From contig QZKV01000148.1 of NCBI GenBank assembly GCA_003599575.1, positions 62,001-126,000 of the forward strand: a DNA stretch of 64,000 nt. Reading direction: 5' to 3'. Positions 42,756-51,833 of this stretch are shown piece by piece. Both the position numbers and the translations under genes were made by a program. The stretch is from Desulfobacteraceae bacterium (GTDB lineage: Bacteria; Desulfobacterota; Desulfobacteria; Desulfobacterales; Desulfosarcinaceae). The notes beneath the pieces were generated by a model, which ran no database searches, was not told the DNA's origin, and saw nothing but the letters and a program-made list of their open reading frames with translations. How positions within the stretch are numbered: position 1 is the first letter of the stretch; each line of letters starts with the position of its first letter.

Positions 42756-43206
42756 GCGTATTCCGCTGCTGCTGTTGGGAAGAGTCCCGATCGTGCTGAT
42801 CGTGCTGCTGATCGCCGTCCCCACGCTGCTGGCCGCGGAGCGCATGGCTGTCATGGCCGCTTCAGCCAATGTTCGTTCCGGCCCGAGCCTTCAGCACGAA
42901 CTTCTTTGGCAGGTGGAAAAATATCACCCGCTTCTGGTTGTAGAAAAAAAAGGAGACTGGTGCCGTTTCAAGGATTTCGAGGGTGATCAGGGCTGGATTA
43001 AAGCCTCTTTATTGGACAAAACGAACTGTGTGATCGTCAAAGTTCAGCGCTGCAATGTGCGTACTGGTCCCGGTGCGGAGTATGAAATCGCCTTCAACGT
43101 GGATAAAGGCATCCCGTTTAAAGTGTTGCAAACCAGGAGTCAATGGATGCAGGTTCAACACGCGGATGGGGATAAGGGGTGGATCTTTAACGCTTTGGTC
43201 TGGTGA
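42745..43206 (+). CDS. SH3 domain-containing protein (two bacterial SH3 repeats), exported
   Basis: Signal/TM then MAVMAASANVRSGPS...GWIKASLL and VKVQRCNVRTGPGAEYEIAFNVDKG...GWIFNALVW. Confidence 0.85.
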   Translation: MKNRRIPLLLLGRVPIVLIVLLIAVPTLLAAERMAVMAASANVRSGPSLQHELLWQVEKYHPLLVVEKKGDWCRFKDFEGDQGWIKASLLDKTNCVIVKVQRCNVRTGPGAEYEIAFNVDKGIPFKVLQTRSQWMQVQHADGDKGWIFNALVW

Positions 43207-43212
43207 TGCGCC

Positions 43213-44247
43213 ATGACGATTTTTGACAAGCTTGACACCAACCGCAATCAGGTGACGGGCGTAGGTTCTGCCCTGATCGATATTCTGGCCCGCGAGGAGG
43301 ACGCCTTCCTGCAACGGGTCGGCGCCATTAAGGGCGGAATGACCTATGTGGATAAGACCTTCATCGATCAGACGCTGGGGATGATGTCCGCGGCGCCTCA
43401 GGTGGTCCCGGGCGGGTCCGCCTGCAACACAGTCGTGGGCATTGGCCGGCTCGGCGGAAAAGCGCGTTTTGTAGGCAAGTGCGGACGCGGCCCGATGGGA
43501 CGCCTTTTCAGGACCGATCTGGAAAAACAGGGGGTGGAATCTCTGCTTTTCACATCGGATGAGCCGACCGGACGCGTTTTATCCATCATTACACCGGACG
43601 CCCAGCGTTCCATGTTCACTTTTCTGGGAGCCTCGGCCCAAACACGGCCTGAAGAAATAACCCCGGGTTGCTTTGCAGACGCAGCCATCGTGCACATTGA
43701 AGGCTATCTCCTGTTCAACCGCGAGCTGATCATTGCGGCCTTCGAGGCCGCCCGGCAGGCCGGAGCCCTGGTTTCCCTGGATTTGGCAAGCTTCAATGTC
43801 GTTGCCGAAGCCAGGGACATTTTGCCGGAACTGATTGCCGAATATGTGGATATCCTTCTGGCCAATGAAGATGAGGCCTTTGTTTATACCGGTATCAGAA
43901 ATAATCATGAATCCGTTCTCGCCTTATCCGAGAACGTGCAAATCGCCGCTTTAAAGGCCGGATCAAGGGGAAGCCTGATTGCGCATGATGGTCAGATACT
44001 GACTGTCCAGGCCAAGGGGAATGGCCGGGCCGTGGACACCACCGGTGCCGGTGACCTTTGGGCATCCGGTTTTTTATATGGATTGGTGCACCGGATGCCC
44101 TTGCCCCTGTGCGCCGAACTTGCCTCGCTGTGCGGATATGAAGTGTGTCAGGTGATCGGGGCGAATATCCCCCAGGAACGCTGGCAGACTATTCTTGCTT
44201 TCACGGAGACACAATGGCCAAAAAACGAATTTCTCGCAAAGAGTTAG
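43213..44247 (+). CDS. PfkB family carbohydrate kinase (adenosine kinase-like)
   Basis: PGGSACNTVVGIGRLGGKARFVGKCG; DTTGAGDLWASGFLYG. Confidence 0.9.
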   Translation: MTIFDKLDTNRNQVTGVGSALIDILAREEDAFLQRVGAIKGGMTYVDKTFIDQTLGMMSAAPQVVPGGSACNTVVGIGRLGGKARFVGKCGRGPMGRLFRTDLEKQGVESLLFTSDEPTGRVLSIITPDAQRSMFTFLGASAQTRPEEITPGCFADAAIVHIEGYLLFNRELIIAAFEAARQAGALVSLDLASFNVVAEARDILPELIAEYVDILLANEDEAFVYTGIRNNHESVLALSENVQIAALKAGSRGSLIAHDGQILTVQAKGNGRAVDTTGAGDLWASGFLYGLVHRMPLPLCAELASLCGYEVCQVIGANIPQERWQTILAFTETQWPKNEFLAKS

Positions 44248-44903
44248 TCAAAGGCCCCGATGAGTTTATCACGTTGACCGGCAAGGTCATCCTGTGGGCC
44301 CGCAACAATACGAAACCGCTTTTTATAGGGATTTGCGCAATTTTAGCGCTGATCATCCTGTTATCCGGTTATCGGGTTTACAACAACCGCCGCGGGCAGG
44401 CGGCCGCCGTATTGCTGAGTCAAACCCTTGGCGCTTACCAGGAGGCGCAAAGCCGCGAAGAGGATCCGGATAAAGCTTTTGCGGTTGTCAAACAGGATTT
44501 CAACAGACTGCTCAACGAATACGGCCGCCAACCGGCCGGCCGGGCGGGCAGGATCATATTTGCCCACGCCGCCTTGAGCGGCCATTCCGCAGATGAGGCC
44601 ATCGCGCTGTATCGAAAGGCGCTGATGGATTTCGGCCGGGATTCTTCCATGCTCAACATCCTCCGCAACGGCTTGGCATCCGCCCTTTTGCAGAAGGGCG
44701 ATCGTGCCGCCGCCATAGAAGAGTTCAGAAAAATAGCCGACGGCAACAGCACGTTGTTAAAGGACGCCGCTCTTTTTCATCTGGGATACCTTTACAGCGC
44801 AGCCGGAGAAGCCGAGAAGAGCCGAAAGGCTTATCAACAGCTCGGCACCGATTTCCCGAATTCTATTTATGCCGGAATTGCCAAGGAAAGAGCGTCCGGA
44901 TAG
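44214..44903 (+). CDS. membrane-anchored tetratricopeptide repeat protein (YfgM-like)
   Basis: MAKKRISRKELVKGPDEFITLTGKVILWARNNTKPLFIGICAILALIILLSGYRVYNNRR plus TPR-like helices; 34-bp overlap with the PfkB gene. Confidence 0.7.
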   Translation: MAKKRISRKELVKGPDEFITLTGKVILWARNNTKPLFIGICAILALIILLSGYRVYNNRRGQAAAVLLSQTLGAYQEAQSREEDPDKAFAVVKQDFNRLLNEYGRQPAGRAGRIIFAHAALSGHSADEAIALYRKALMDFGRDSSMLNILRNGLASALLQKGDRAAAIEEFRKIADGNSTLLKDAALFHLGYLYSAAGEAEKSRKAYQQLGTDFPNSIYAGIAKERASG

Positions 44904-44924
44904 TCGGATTTTTCCGCTTCTTCA

Positions 44925-46322
44925 TCACTCCGGATTGTCCATGAAGCCGGACACGTCGATGCCGTACTTCTTAAGCTTCTGATTCAATCCGCTTTTACCG
45001 ATGCCGAGCAGCGCAGCGGCGTGCGCTTGGACATAATCGGCTTTTTTCAAGGCCCGCAGAATCATCTCTTTTTCAACATGGGCCAGTGTTTCATACAGGG
45101 TGGCTTGAGCTGCCATTCCATCAAGGTTCAGGCCGTCGTTCTGCAAATTCTGCCTGAAATCTTTAGGCAGGTCATCCACCTTGATCGTACCGCCGGGACA
45201 CATCACCATCGCCCGTTCGATTACATTTTCCAGTTCACGGACATTTCCGGGCCAATGGTAATCAAAAAAGGTCCGTTCCACTTCTTTGTCCAACCCTGTT
45301 ACGGGCGGTACGCCCTGCCGTTCAGCAGCATATTTCTGAATGAAGTGAGCGGTCAGCAGCCGGATATCCTCCAACCGTTCACGCAGGGGGGGGAGCATGA
45401 TCGGCACGACATTCAGCCTGTAAAACAAATCTTCGCGAAAGCGTCCCTTGCGGATCTCCTCCCTTAACGATTTATTGGTTGCGGCGATGAGCCGTATGTT
45501 CACTGAAATGGGTCGCATGCCGCCGACCCGTTCGAACGCCTTCTCCTGAAGCACGCGCAGCAACTTCACCTGGAGCGAAGGCGAAAGCTCGCCAATTTCA
45601 TCTAGGAAAAGGGTTCCCTGGTCGGCCAGTTCAAAACGGCCCTTTTTCATGGAAATGGCGCCGGTAAAAGCGCCTTTCTCATGGCCGAACAGTTCGCTTT
45701 CCAGAAGGCTTTCGGCAAGCGCTGAACAGTTGACGGCCACGAAGGGTTGGTTGCGGCGCGGGCTGTTGAAATGGATCGATTTGGCCACCAACTCCTTTCC
45801 GGTGCCGCTTTCACCTTCGATGAGCACGGTGGCTGTGGCGGGTGCAACTTTGCGGATCGTATCGAAAATCGCCTGCATCGATTTGCTCTTGCCGATCAGA
45901 TTGCCGAAGCTGTAACGGGACTCCACCGCGCTGCGCAGTTGGCGATTCTCTTTAACCACCCGGTACATGGCCATGGCTTTATTCACGTAAAGGATCAACT
46001 GCTCGTTATCAAACGGCTTGAGAATGTAACTGTAGGCGCCCTTCTGCATGGCTTCCACGGCTTTTTCCACGGTGCCGTAAGCGGTCATCATAATGACCGG
46101 CAGCTCGGGGTCGCTGTCTTTTACTCTCTCCAGCAACTCGATCCCATCCATTTTGGGCATCTTCATGTCGGTGAGCACCAGATCCACGTCCGAATGTTCC
46201 AGTATCGCGAGCGCTTCCTGGCCGCTGTTGGCCGTCAGCGTTTCAAAGCCCTCTTCCTGCAAAACCGCGCTCAGAATGAGCGGGTAATTCTTTTCATCGT
46301 CAACAATGAGGATCGTGTCCAT
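44925..46322 (-). CDS. sigma-54-dependent (NtrC family) response regulator
   Basis: Receiver DLVLTDMKMPKMDG; AAA+ GESGTGKELVAKSIH, GAFTGA; Fis-like HTH at C-terminus. Confidence 0.95.
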   Translation of the reverse strand: MDTILIVDDEKNYPLILSAVLQEEGFETLTANSGQEALAILEHSDVDLVLTDMKMPKMDGIELLERVKDSDPELPVIMMTAYGTVEKAVEAMQKGAYSYILKPFDNEQLILYVNKAMAMYRVVKENRQLRSAVESRYSFGNLIGKSKSMQAIFDTIRKVAPATATVLIEGESGTGKELVAKSIHFNSPRRNQPFVAVNCSALAESLLESELFGHEKGAFTGAISMKKGRFELADQGTLFLDEIGELSPSLQVKLLRVLQEKAFERVGGMRPISVNIRLIAATNKSLREEIRKGRFREDLFYRLNVVPIMLPPLRERLEDIRLLTAHFIQKYAAERQGVPPVTGLDKEVERTFFDYHWPGNVRELENVIERAMVMCPGGTIKVDDLPKDFRQNLQNDGLNLDGMAAQATLYETLAHVEKEMILRALKKADYVQAHAAALLGIGKSGLNQKLKKYGIDVSGFMDNPE

Positions 46323-46324
46323 CG

Positions 46325-47821
46325 CTATTGTTCCCCTTTGACCGGCAATCGCATGGATACGCGCGCACCGCCTTCGGGACGGTTATCGATGCGGATTTGT
46401 CCCTGGTGGGCTACGATGATGTTTTTGACGATGCCGAGCCCCAGACCGGTACCCTTGTCCTTCGTTGTGAAGAACGGGTCCCAGATTTTTTCCATGAGGT
46501 TTTCGGAAATGCCGCAGCCATTGTCTTCAACGGCAATCCAAAGACTCCCGTTGGTTTTTTTGGCCCAGACGGCAATTTCCCCCCCCTCGGGCATGGCTTG
46601 CATGGCGTTGATGAAGATGTTTAAAAATGCCTGGTGGAGCATGTCGGAGTCGGCCTGGATGGTGGGCAAACCATGGTCAAAATAGGTATGAATCCGATAC
46701 CCGCGGGATTCGGTTTGGGTGGCCAGGAAACGGATATTTTTATCGATGACCTCCTCGATGCGGCACGCGAACCGGTTGGGTGTTTTGGGTTTGGCGTAAT
46801 TTAAAAAATCGGTGATGATGTTGTTCAAGCGGGACGACTCCTCGATAATGATGGACGGTATTTTGATCATGGGATCATCCGGCGCAATTTTTTTTCGGAG
46901 CAATTCCGCCGAACTGCTGATGATGCCAAGCGGATTGCGGATCTCGTGAGAAACGCCTGCAACCATTTCCCCCAGGGAAGACATGTGTTTGGCCCGGCTC
47001 AGTTGCTCCTTCAGCCGGAGCTGTTCCTGGGCCCTTTTCTGAATGATGCTCTCGCCTCGTTTCACCACGATGATCAGAATCAGAAATAAAATAAGCATGA
47101 CCCCGCTGACGGTAAGCAGGGTCATCACCTGAAACCGAAAAATGCCGCGGTAATCGCCGGAGAGATCCTGTTGGATTTCCACTACTCCCAGTACCTGACC
47201 GGTTACGGGGCTGAGCGGTTTTTCCGCCCGCAGCGGGGCAAAGGTTATGATTTTGATCTCCTTGGGCACCCCGAAGAACAGTTCCCAGAAACTGCCTTGT
47301 TGAATCAGCTTGGAAGAGGATCTGCCTTCGAGGGCATTTTGAAAGCTGACGCCCCCGAGGTTTTCCATACCCAGCAACTCCCTGGAAAAACTGTACGCGA
47401 TGATGTCTCTGGTCCCATAGATGTTGACGGTGTCGACTTTGAAGCTATGCAACGTACTGCGCACGACACTGTCCATGCGGTCGAATTGTTCTTTCTGATG
47501 CAATTCTATTTTGCCGAAGGTCAGGCTTATCGGCAATATGACTTGCGTGAAAACCTGGTGATTCAAATTATCGATCAACAACAAGGCATAAGCCTCGCTT
47601 TTGGAAAATTGCATGGAGCGGATCCAGTGGGTGTTGAGCATGGACAGGATAATGGTTCCCAGAAAAATCAAAATCAGGCTCGAGAATGAAAAGTATTTGA
47701 CCAGCCGGAATGGTTTGGCTCGTTCGGAGTTGGGCCGTTGCGTCCGCAAGGGGACACCGCTGGTCGGGTTGTTATCCACTGGTTCTATCCGTCGCTTGTA
47801 AAGGGTCATGGACCACATCAT
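46325..47821 (-). CDS. sensor histidine kinase (partner of the NtrC-type regulator)
   Basis: SSLGEMVAGVSHEIRNPLGII, FLNIFINAMQAMPEGG, DNGCGISENLMEKIWDPFFTTKDKGTGLGLGI. Start 47821 preceded by AGGAGATATA. Confidence 0.93.
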   Translation of the reverse strand: MMWSMTLYKRRIEPVDNNPTSGVPLRTQRPNSERAKPFRLVKYFSFSSLILIFLGTIILSMLNTHWIRSMQFSKSEAYALLLIDNLNHQVFTQVILPISLTFGKIELHQKEQFDRMDSVVRSTLHSFKVDTVNIYGTRDIIAYSFSRELLGMENLGGVSFQNALEGRSSSKLIQQGSFWELFFGVPKEIKIITFAPLRAEKPLSPVTGQVLGVVEIQQDLSGDYRGIFRFQVMTLLTVSGVMLILFLILIIVVKRGESIIQKRAQEQLRLKEQLSRAKHMSSLGEMVAGVSHEIRNPLGIISSSAELLRKKIAPDDPMIKIPSIIIEESSRLNNIITDFLNYAKPKTPNRFACRIEEVIDKNIRFLATQTESRGYRIHTYFDHGLPTIQADSDMLHQAFLNIFINAMQAMPEGGEIAVWAKKTNGSLWIAVEDNGCGISENLMEKIWDPFFTTKDKGTGLGLGIVKNIIVAHQGQIRIDNRPEGGARVSMRLPVKGEQ

Positions 47822-48277
47822 TATATCTCCTGATGCCTGGTACGCGCATTGGCTGAATATCAGCTTCGCTACTATAGCACAATCCGTCACGCCCGCGAAG
47901 GCAGGCGCCCGCAATTGTCCAGAGACAAAGTTGGCCGGGCATTTACCCTGGCATGTCATTTTTCCGTTGTCTAAAGCACCTCCACCTCAAAATGCTTTTT
48001 ACCCAGCGTCCGATTTTTGACTTGCCCGAATGTATCCTGCCCGTTATCCATTTTTATACATCTGAGACATCTATTTATATATAATTGAATATCAATAGCG
48101 CTATGGCGGCGCATTTGGATTTTGGGGCCCCTTCAGAAAAACGGCCTAAAGTTTGCATCAGTCAGGCCGATGACTTGTTTAACGTTACTTCCGGCGCTTA
48201 AGCGTTTCCGATTCAGCCAATTGCAACTCGGCCGAAGGTTCTGTTCAAATGATCAAAATATGGGAGCACATCATATC

Positions 48278-48293
48278 TAATTATGTATAATTA
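48278..48293. promoter_or_regulatory. perfect AT-rich inverted repeat upstream of the HTH-pil operon (candidate operator)
   Basis: TAATTAT-GT-ATAATTA, about 130 bp upstream of the HTH gene; a TTGACA lies at 48305. Confidence 0.4.
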
Positions 48294-48425
48294 CATCCAC
48301 TTACTTGACAGTAGACAAAGGCATCCAGGGTATAGGATGTCAACAACCGAAACGGTCGGGGGAAGAAAATCTTGGAGCGAAGACCATTAACCCAATCCAA
48401 ACCACGGATAGACAGAAGAGATAAG

Positions 48426-48623
48426 ATGGCCAAAAACACACTCAAAAAAATCCGCGAATCTCTTTTGATGAGCAAATCCGAACTCGCCAGAGAAGCCAAT
48501 GTCTCTCCCATTACCATTACACGAATCGAAGAGGGCATGCCGTGCCGCATGGAGACCAAGCGAAAACTTCTGCTGGCGCTCGGATACAGCTTATCGGATG
48601 CAAAAAAAATCTTCAGCGAATGA
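48426..48623 (+). CDS. small XRE-type helix-turn-helix protein
   Basis: 65 aa: MAKNTLKKIRESLLMSKSELAREANVSPITITRIEEGMPCRMETKRKLLLALGYSLSDAKKIFSE. Confidence 0.85.
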   Translation: MAKNTLKKIRESLLMSKSELAREANVSPITITRIEEGMPCRMETKRKLLLALGYSLSDAKKIFSE

Positions 48624-48632
48624 GAGTGTATT

Positions 48633-49688
48633 ATGTTTGGTGACAAGAATCGATTGGTGGGACTCGACATCGGCTCCAAAGCCATCAAAGCCGCCGAAGT
48701 CATTGAAGGTAAAAAAGGATTTGTCTTATCAAAATTCGGCATGGTCGATATTGCGCCGGGGCTCATCGAAGACGGCGCCATTAAAGACCCGGAATCTGTA
48801 GCCGAAAAGATTCGCACCCTGTTTAAATCCTACGGCATCAAGAATCACAATGTGGCTATTTCCATCGGCGGGTACTCGGTCATCGTTAAAAAGATCAGCG
48901 TGCAAGGCGCCACCGAAGCCCAACTGCATGATACCATTCACTTCGAGGCCGAACAATACATCCCCTTCGACATCAATGATGTCAACCTGGACTTTCAGAT
49001 TTTGGGCGAAAACGAAAACAATCCCAATCAGATGAATGTGCTGCTGGTGGCGGCCAAAAAAGAGATGGTCAACGACTATGTCAATCTGGCCGAACTGGCG
49101 GGTTTGGAGCCGCGCATCATTGATGTGGATGCGTTTGCCCTGCAAAACGTATTCGAGCACAATTATGAACCTGCATCGGGAGAAAATATCGCCTTGATCG
49201 ATATCGGGGCCAGCAAAACTTCTTTAAACATACTCAAGGGCAGCAATTCGGTGTTCATGCGCGATGTCTCCCTGGGATGCGGGCAGATCAATCAGAAGAT
49301 CGCCGGAATGACCGAATGCACCAGCCAGGAGGCCGAAGCAATCAAGTTCGGTGAAGGCAGCGAGAAGATAACGGCCGAAGCGCTGTCGGACATCATCTCG
49401 TCGGTGGTCACCGATTGGTGCACGGAGATTCGTCGCGCACTCGACTTTTTTTATTCCACCTACCCCGATGATCACATCAAACGGATCTTTCTCAGCGGGG
49501 GCGGCGGGAATATCCAGGAACTACGCCAATTGCTGGCCGTGGAGACATCCGCGGAGGTCGTCACCATCAATCCGTTCCAGCGCTTTTACATCGACAACGA
49601 GAAATTCGACACCGAATACATGGAAAAAATCGCCCCCCAAGCCTCGATTTGCATGGGGCTGGCCACCCGCAGAGTGGATGACAAATGA
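48633..49688 (+). CDS. pilM: type IV pilus assembly protein PilM
   Basis: LVGLDIGSKAIKAAEV, ALIDIGASKTSLNIL, IFLSGGGGNIQELRQLL. Confidence 0.95.
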   Translation: MFGDKNRLVGLDIGSKAIKAAEVIEGKKGFVLSKFGMVDIAPGLIEDGAIKDPESVAEKIRTLFKSYGIKNHNVAISIGGYSVIVKKISVQGATEAQLHDTIHFEAEQYIPFDINDVNLDFQILGENENNPNQMNVLLVAAKKEMVNDYVNLAELAGLEPRIIDVDAFALQNVFEHNYEPASGENIALIDIGASKTSLNILKGSNSVFMRDVSLGCGQINQKIAGMTECTSQEAEAIKFGEGSEKITAEALSDIISSVVTDWCTEIRRALDFFYSTYPDDHIKRIFLSGGGGNIQELRQLLAVETSAEVVTINPFQRFYIDNEKFDTEYMEKIAPQASICMGLATRRVDDK

Positions 49689-50266
49689 TACGCATCAATT
49701 TACTGCCTTATCGTGCGGCCCGAAAAAAAGAAAACATCCGTTTTCAGGTGAATATCTTCATTGGATCGATTGTTTTCGTAGGGCTGCTGGTCTTTTGGTT
49801 CAATTCGGTGCTGAACGGCCGAATCCAGACGCTGACCTCGGAAATCAAAACCACAAAAGATCAGGTGGCCAAATATCAGCAGATCAATAATGAGATTGCC
49901 GAAATCAAGAAAAACCTGGCCCTTTTAGAAAAGAAAATCGAAGTGATCGCCTCTCTGGAAAGAGATCGCAAAGCCCCGGTGCAGAACCTGGACGGCTTGT
50001 ACACGCTCCTGGTGGAAAAACGCATGTGGTACACCCATATCGAGGAAAAAAGCGATAACATCAAAATCAGCGGCATAGCCCTCGATAATCAAACCGTGGC
50101 CGACTACATGACCCGTATTGAAAAGTCAGAGCGTTTTCATAACGTCAAATTGGCGGCGGTCAAACAGTACAAAATGCAGGGTAAAGAAGATGTGAGTCTG
50201 AAGCAGTTCGATGTCAACTTCAAAAAGAAGGCGTCCCCCACGATTGGAAAAGAGGTAAAAAAATGA
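49685..50266 (+). CDS. pilN: type IV pilus assembly protein PilN
   Basis: MIRINLLPYRAARKKENIRFQ; single TM; coiled-coil; between pilM and pilO. Confidence 0.92.
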   Translation: MIRINLLPYRAARKKENIRFQVNIFIGSIVFVGLLVFWFNSVLNGRIQTLTSEIKTTKDQVAKYQQINNEIAEIKKNLALLEKKIEVIASLERDRKAPVQNLDGLYTLLVEKRMWYTHIEEKSDNIKISGIALDNQTVADYMTRIEKSERFHNVKLAAVKQYKMQGKEDVSLKQFDVNFKKKASPTIGKEVKK

Positions 50267-50913
50267 AGCAAGGCACTGCCCCAAACAGCGCGCTGGCGCC
50301 TCTATTCGAAAAGATGGAAGCGCTGAGCAAACCACAACGCCTTGGATTATATATAGGTATACTGTCCGTCCTCATCTTGGTATGCGGGTATTTTTTAATA
50401 TGGCCCAAATTCGGCACTATCGACGGCCTGGCAAAGCAATTGTCGCAAATTCAAGGCGAACTGGAAAAAGCTAAGAAGAATGCGGCCGAACTCAATGACT
50501 GGCGCAGCAAAATGAAAATGAAAGAGACCGAGTACAAGACCGTGATGCGGGCTTTGCCGGAAAAGGAAGAGATTCCCTCGCTTCTGGCCGGTATTTCACA
50601 GGCCGGAAAGGATGCCGGATTGGAGTTTTTGCTGTTTCAACCCAAACCCGAGGTGTCCAAAGATTTCTTTGCAGAAATACCCGTAGATATTAATGTGAGC
50701 GGATCCTATCACCAGGTGGCGATCTTCTTCGAGAAGGTATCCAATCTGCCGCGCATCGTCAACATCCGGGACATCAAAATTGCAAATGCAGGGCAAGGAA
50801 AAGGTGGAGGCTTGCTCACGTCTTGCCAGGCCGTGACATACAAGTTTATCGAATCGTCCGATTCATCCAAAGGCAAAAAGGGCGGACCCCAAAAGGCGCG
50901 TTCTAAAAAATAG
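50263..50913 (+). CDS. pilO: type IV pilus assembly protein PilO
   Basis: TM then coiled-coil; LPEKEEIPSLLAGISQAGKDAGLEFLLFQPKPE...EIPVDINVSGSYHQVAIFFEKVSNLPRIVNI. Confidence 0.93.
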   Translation: MKQGTAPNSALAPLFEKMEALSKPQRLGLYIGILSVLILVCGYFLIWPKFGTIDGLAKQLSQIQGELEKAKKNAAELNDWRSKMKMKETEYKTVMRALPEKEEIPSLLAGISQAGKDAGLEFLLFQPKPEVSKDFFAEIPVDINVSGSYHQVAIFFEKVSNLPRIVNIRDIKIANAGQGKGGGLLTSCQAVTYKFIESSDSSKGKKGGPQKARSKK

Positions 50914-50923
50914 GTGATGGTAA

Positions 50924-51832
50924 ATGAAAAGGCGACCCAGCATTGTGCTAAGTATCTGTTCGGTTTTGATACTGTTTTCTTTATCGGCATGCGGTAAAGA
51001 ACCGCAAAAGCCGCAGTCGAATTCGGTAAGCAAAAAAATCGCCGTGCAGCAGGTCCGTAAGCAGCAACCCATGCCGGCCGAAGGGAAGATTGCCGACAAT
51101 CCGAAAGCCCGCAAGACGATCGAGGAAAATCCGCCCGCACAAGCCGCCGCACCGCCTTCCGCGCCGGCGAAAGAAGAGGCATCTGCGGTGCCCGCGACAG
51201 AGGCGCTCGCACATGTGGAACAGGCACAACCTTCCGCAGAAAAGCAAACGGATAATCCGGCGGCCCAGAAGACGATCGAGGAAAATCCGCCCGCACAAGC
51301 AGCGGCCGGGCTGAACGGGCCGGGCAAAGAAGGGGAGCCCGAAGCGCCCGCGACAGAGACGGTTGCAAACGAGCAGCAGGCGCAACCTCCCTCTGAAACG
51401 CAAGCGATCGCCCCAGAACCCTCGGACCTGGTTAAAGAATCATTACTGTTGGCCAGCACCTATGACCCCACCGGCCGTTTCGATCCGTTTGAACCCCTGT
51501 TTAAAAACCAGACGAACGAGGTGCTCAAATCCGCCGGCAAAGGATCGAAAGAGAAACGCAAGCCGCAGACGCCCTTGGAAAGGGTGGCGCTCAGCCAGCT
51601 TAAGCTCACGGCCATTATTCGTGCGCCCAGCGGCAATCGTGCACTGGTGGAAGATGCCACCGGCAAGGGCTATGTCATCCAGAATGGCACGTTTATCGGC
51701 CTGAATGCAGGCCGCGTCATCGAAATCGACCAGGACCATATTACGGTTGAGGAAGAGATCGAAAATATAATGGGGGAGCTGACCTTCCAAAACGCCCAGC
51801 TTAAACTTCAGAAACCTGCCGGAGAGCTTTAA
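50924..51832 (+). CDS. pilP: type IV pilus assembly lipoprotein PilP
   Basis: Lipobox LFSLSACG; C-terminal PLERVALSQLKLTAIIRAPSGNRALVEDATGKGYVIQNGTFIGLNAGRVIEI. Confidence 0.92.
   Translation: MKRRPSIVLSICSVLILFSLSACGKEPQKPQSNSVSKKIAVQQVRKQQPMPAEGKIADNPKARKTIEENPPAQAAAPPSAPAKEEASAVPATEALAHVEQAQPSAEKQTDNPAAQKTIEENPPAQAAAGLNGPGKEGEPEAPATETVANEQQAQPPSETQAIAPEPSDLVKESLLLASTYDPTGRFDPFEPLFKNQTNEVLKSAGKGSKEKRKPQTPLERVALSQLKLTAIIRAPSGNRALVEDATGKGYVIQNGTFIGLNAGRVIEIDQDHITVEEEIENIMGELTFQNAQLKLQKPAGEL
51095..51406 (+). repeat. in-frame tandem duplication inside pilP, two units of 156 bp (52 aa)
   Basis: 32-nt identical core AAGACGATCGAGGAAAATCCGCCCGCACAAGC at 51113-51144 and 51269-51300. Confidence 0.85.
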
Positions 51833-51833
51833 T

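Noticed and set aside
48305-48336. TTGACA...TATAGG promoter upstream of the HTH-pil operon
   Set aside because: The spacer is 20 nt, outside the usual 16-19 nt range, so not called as a promoter feature.
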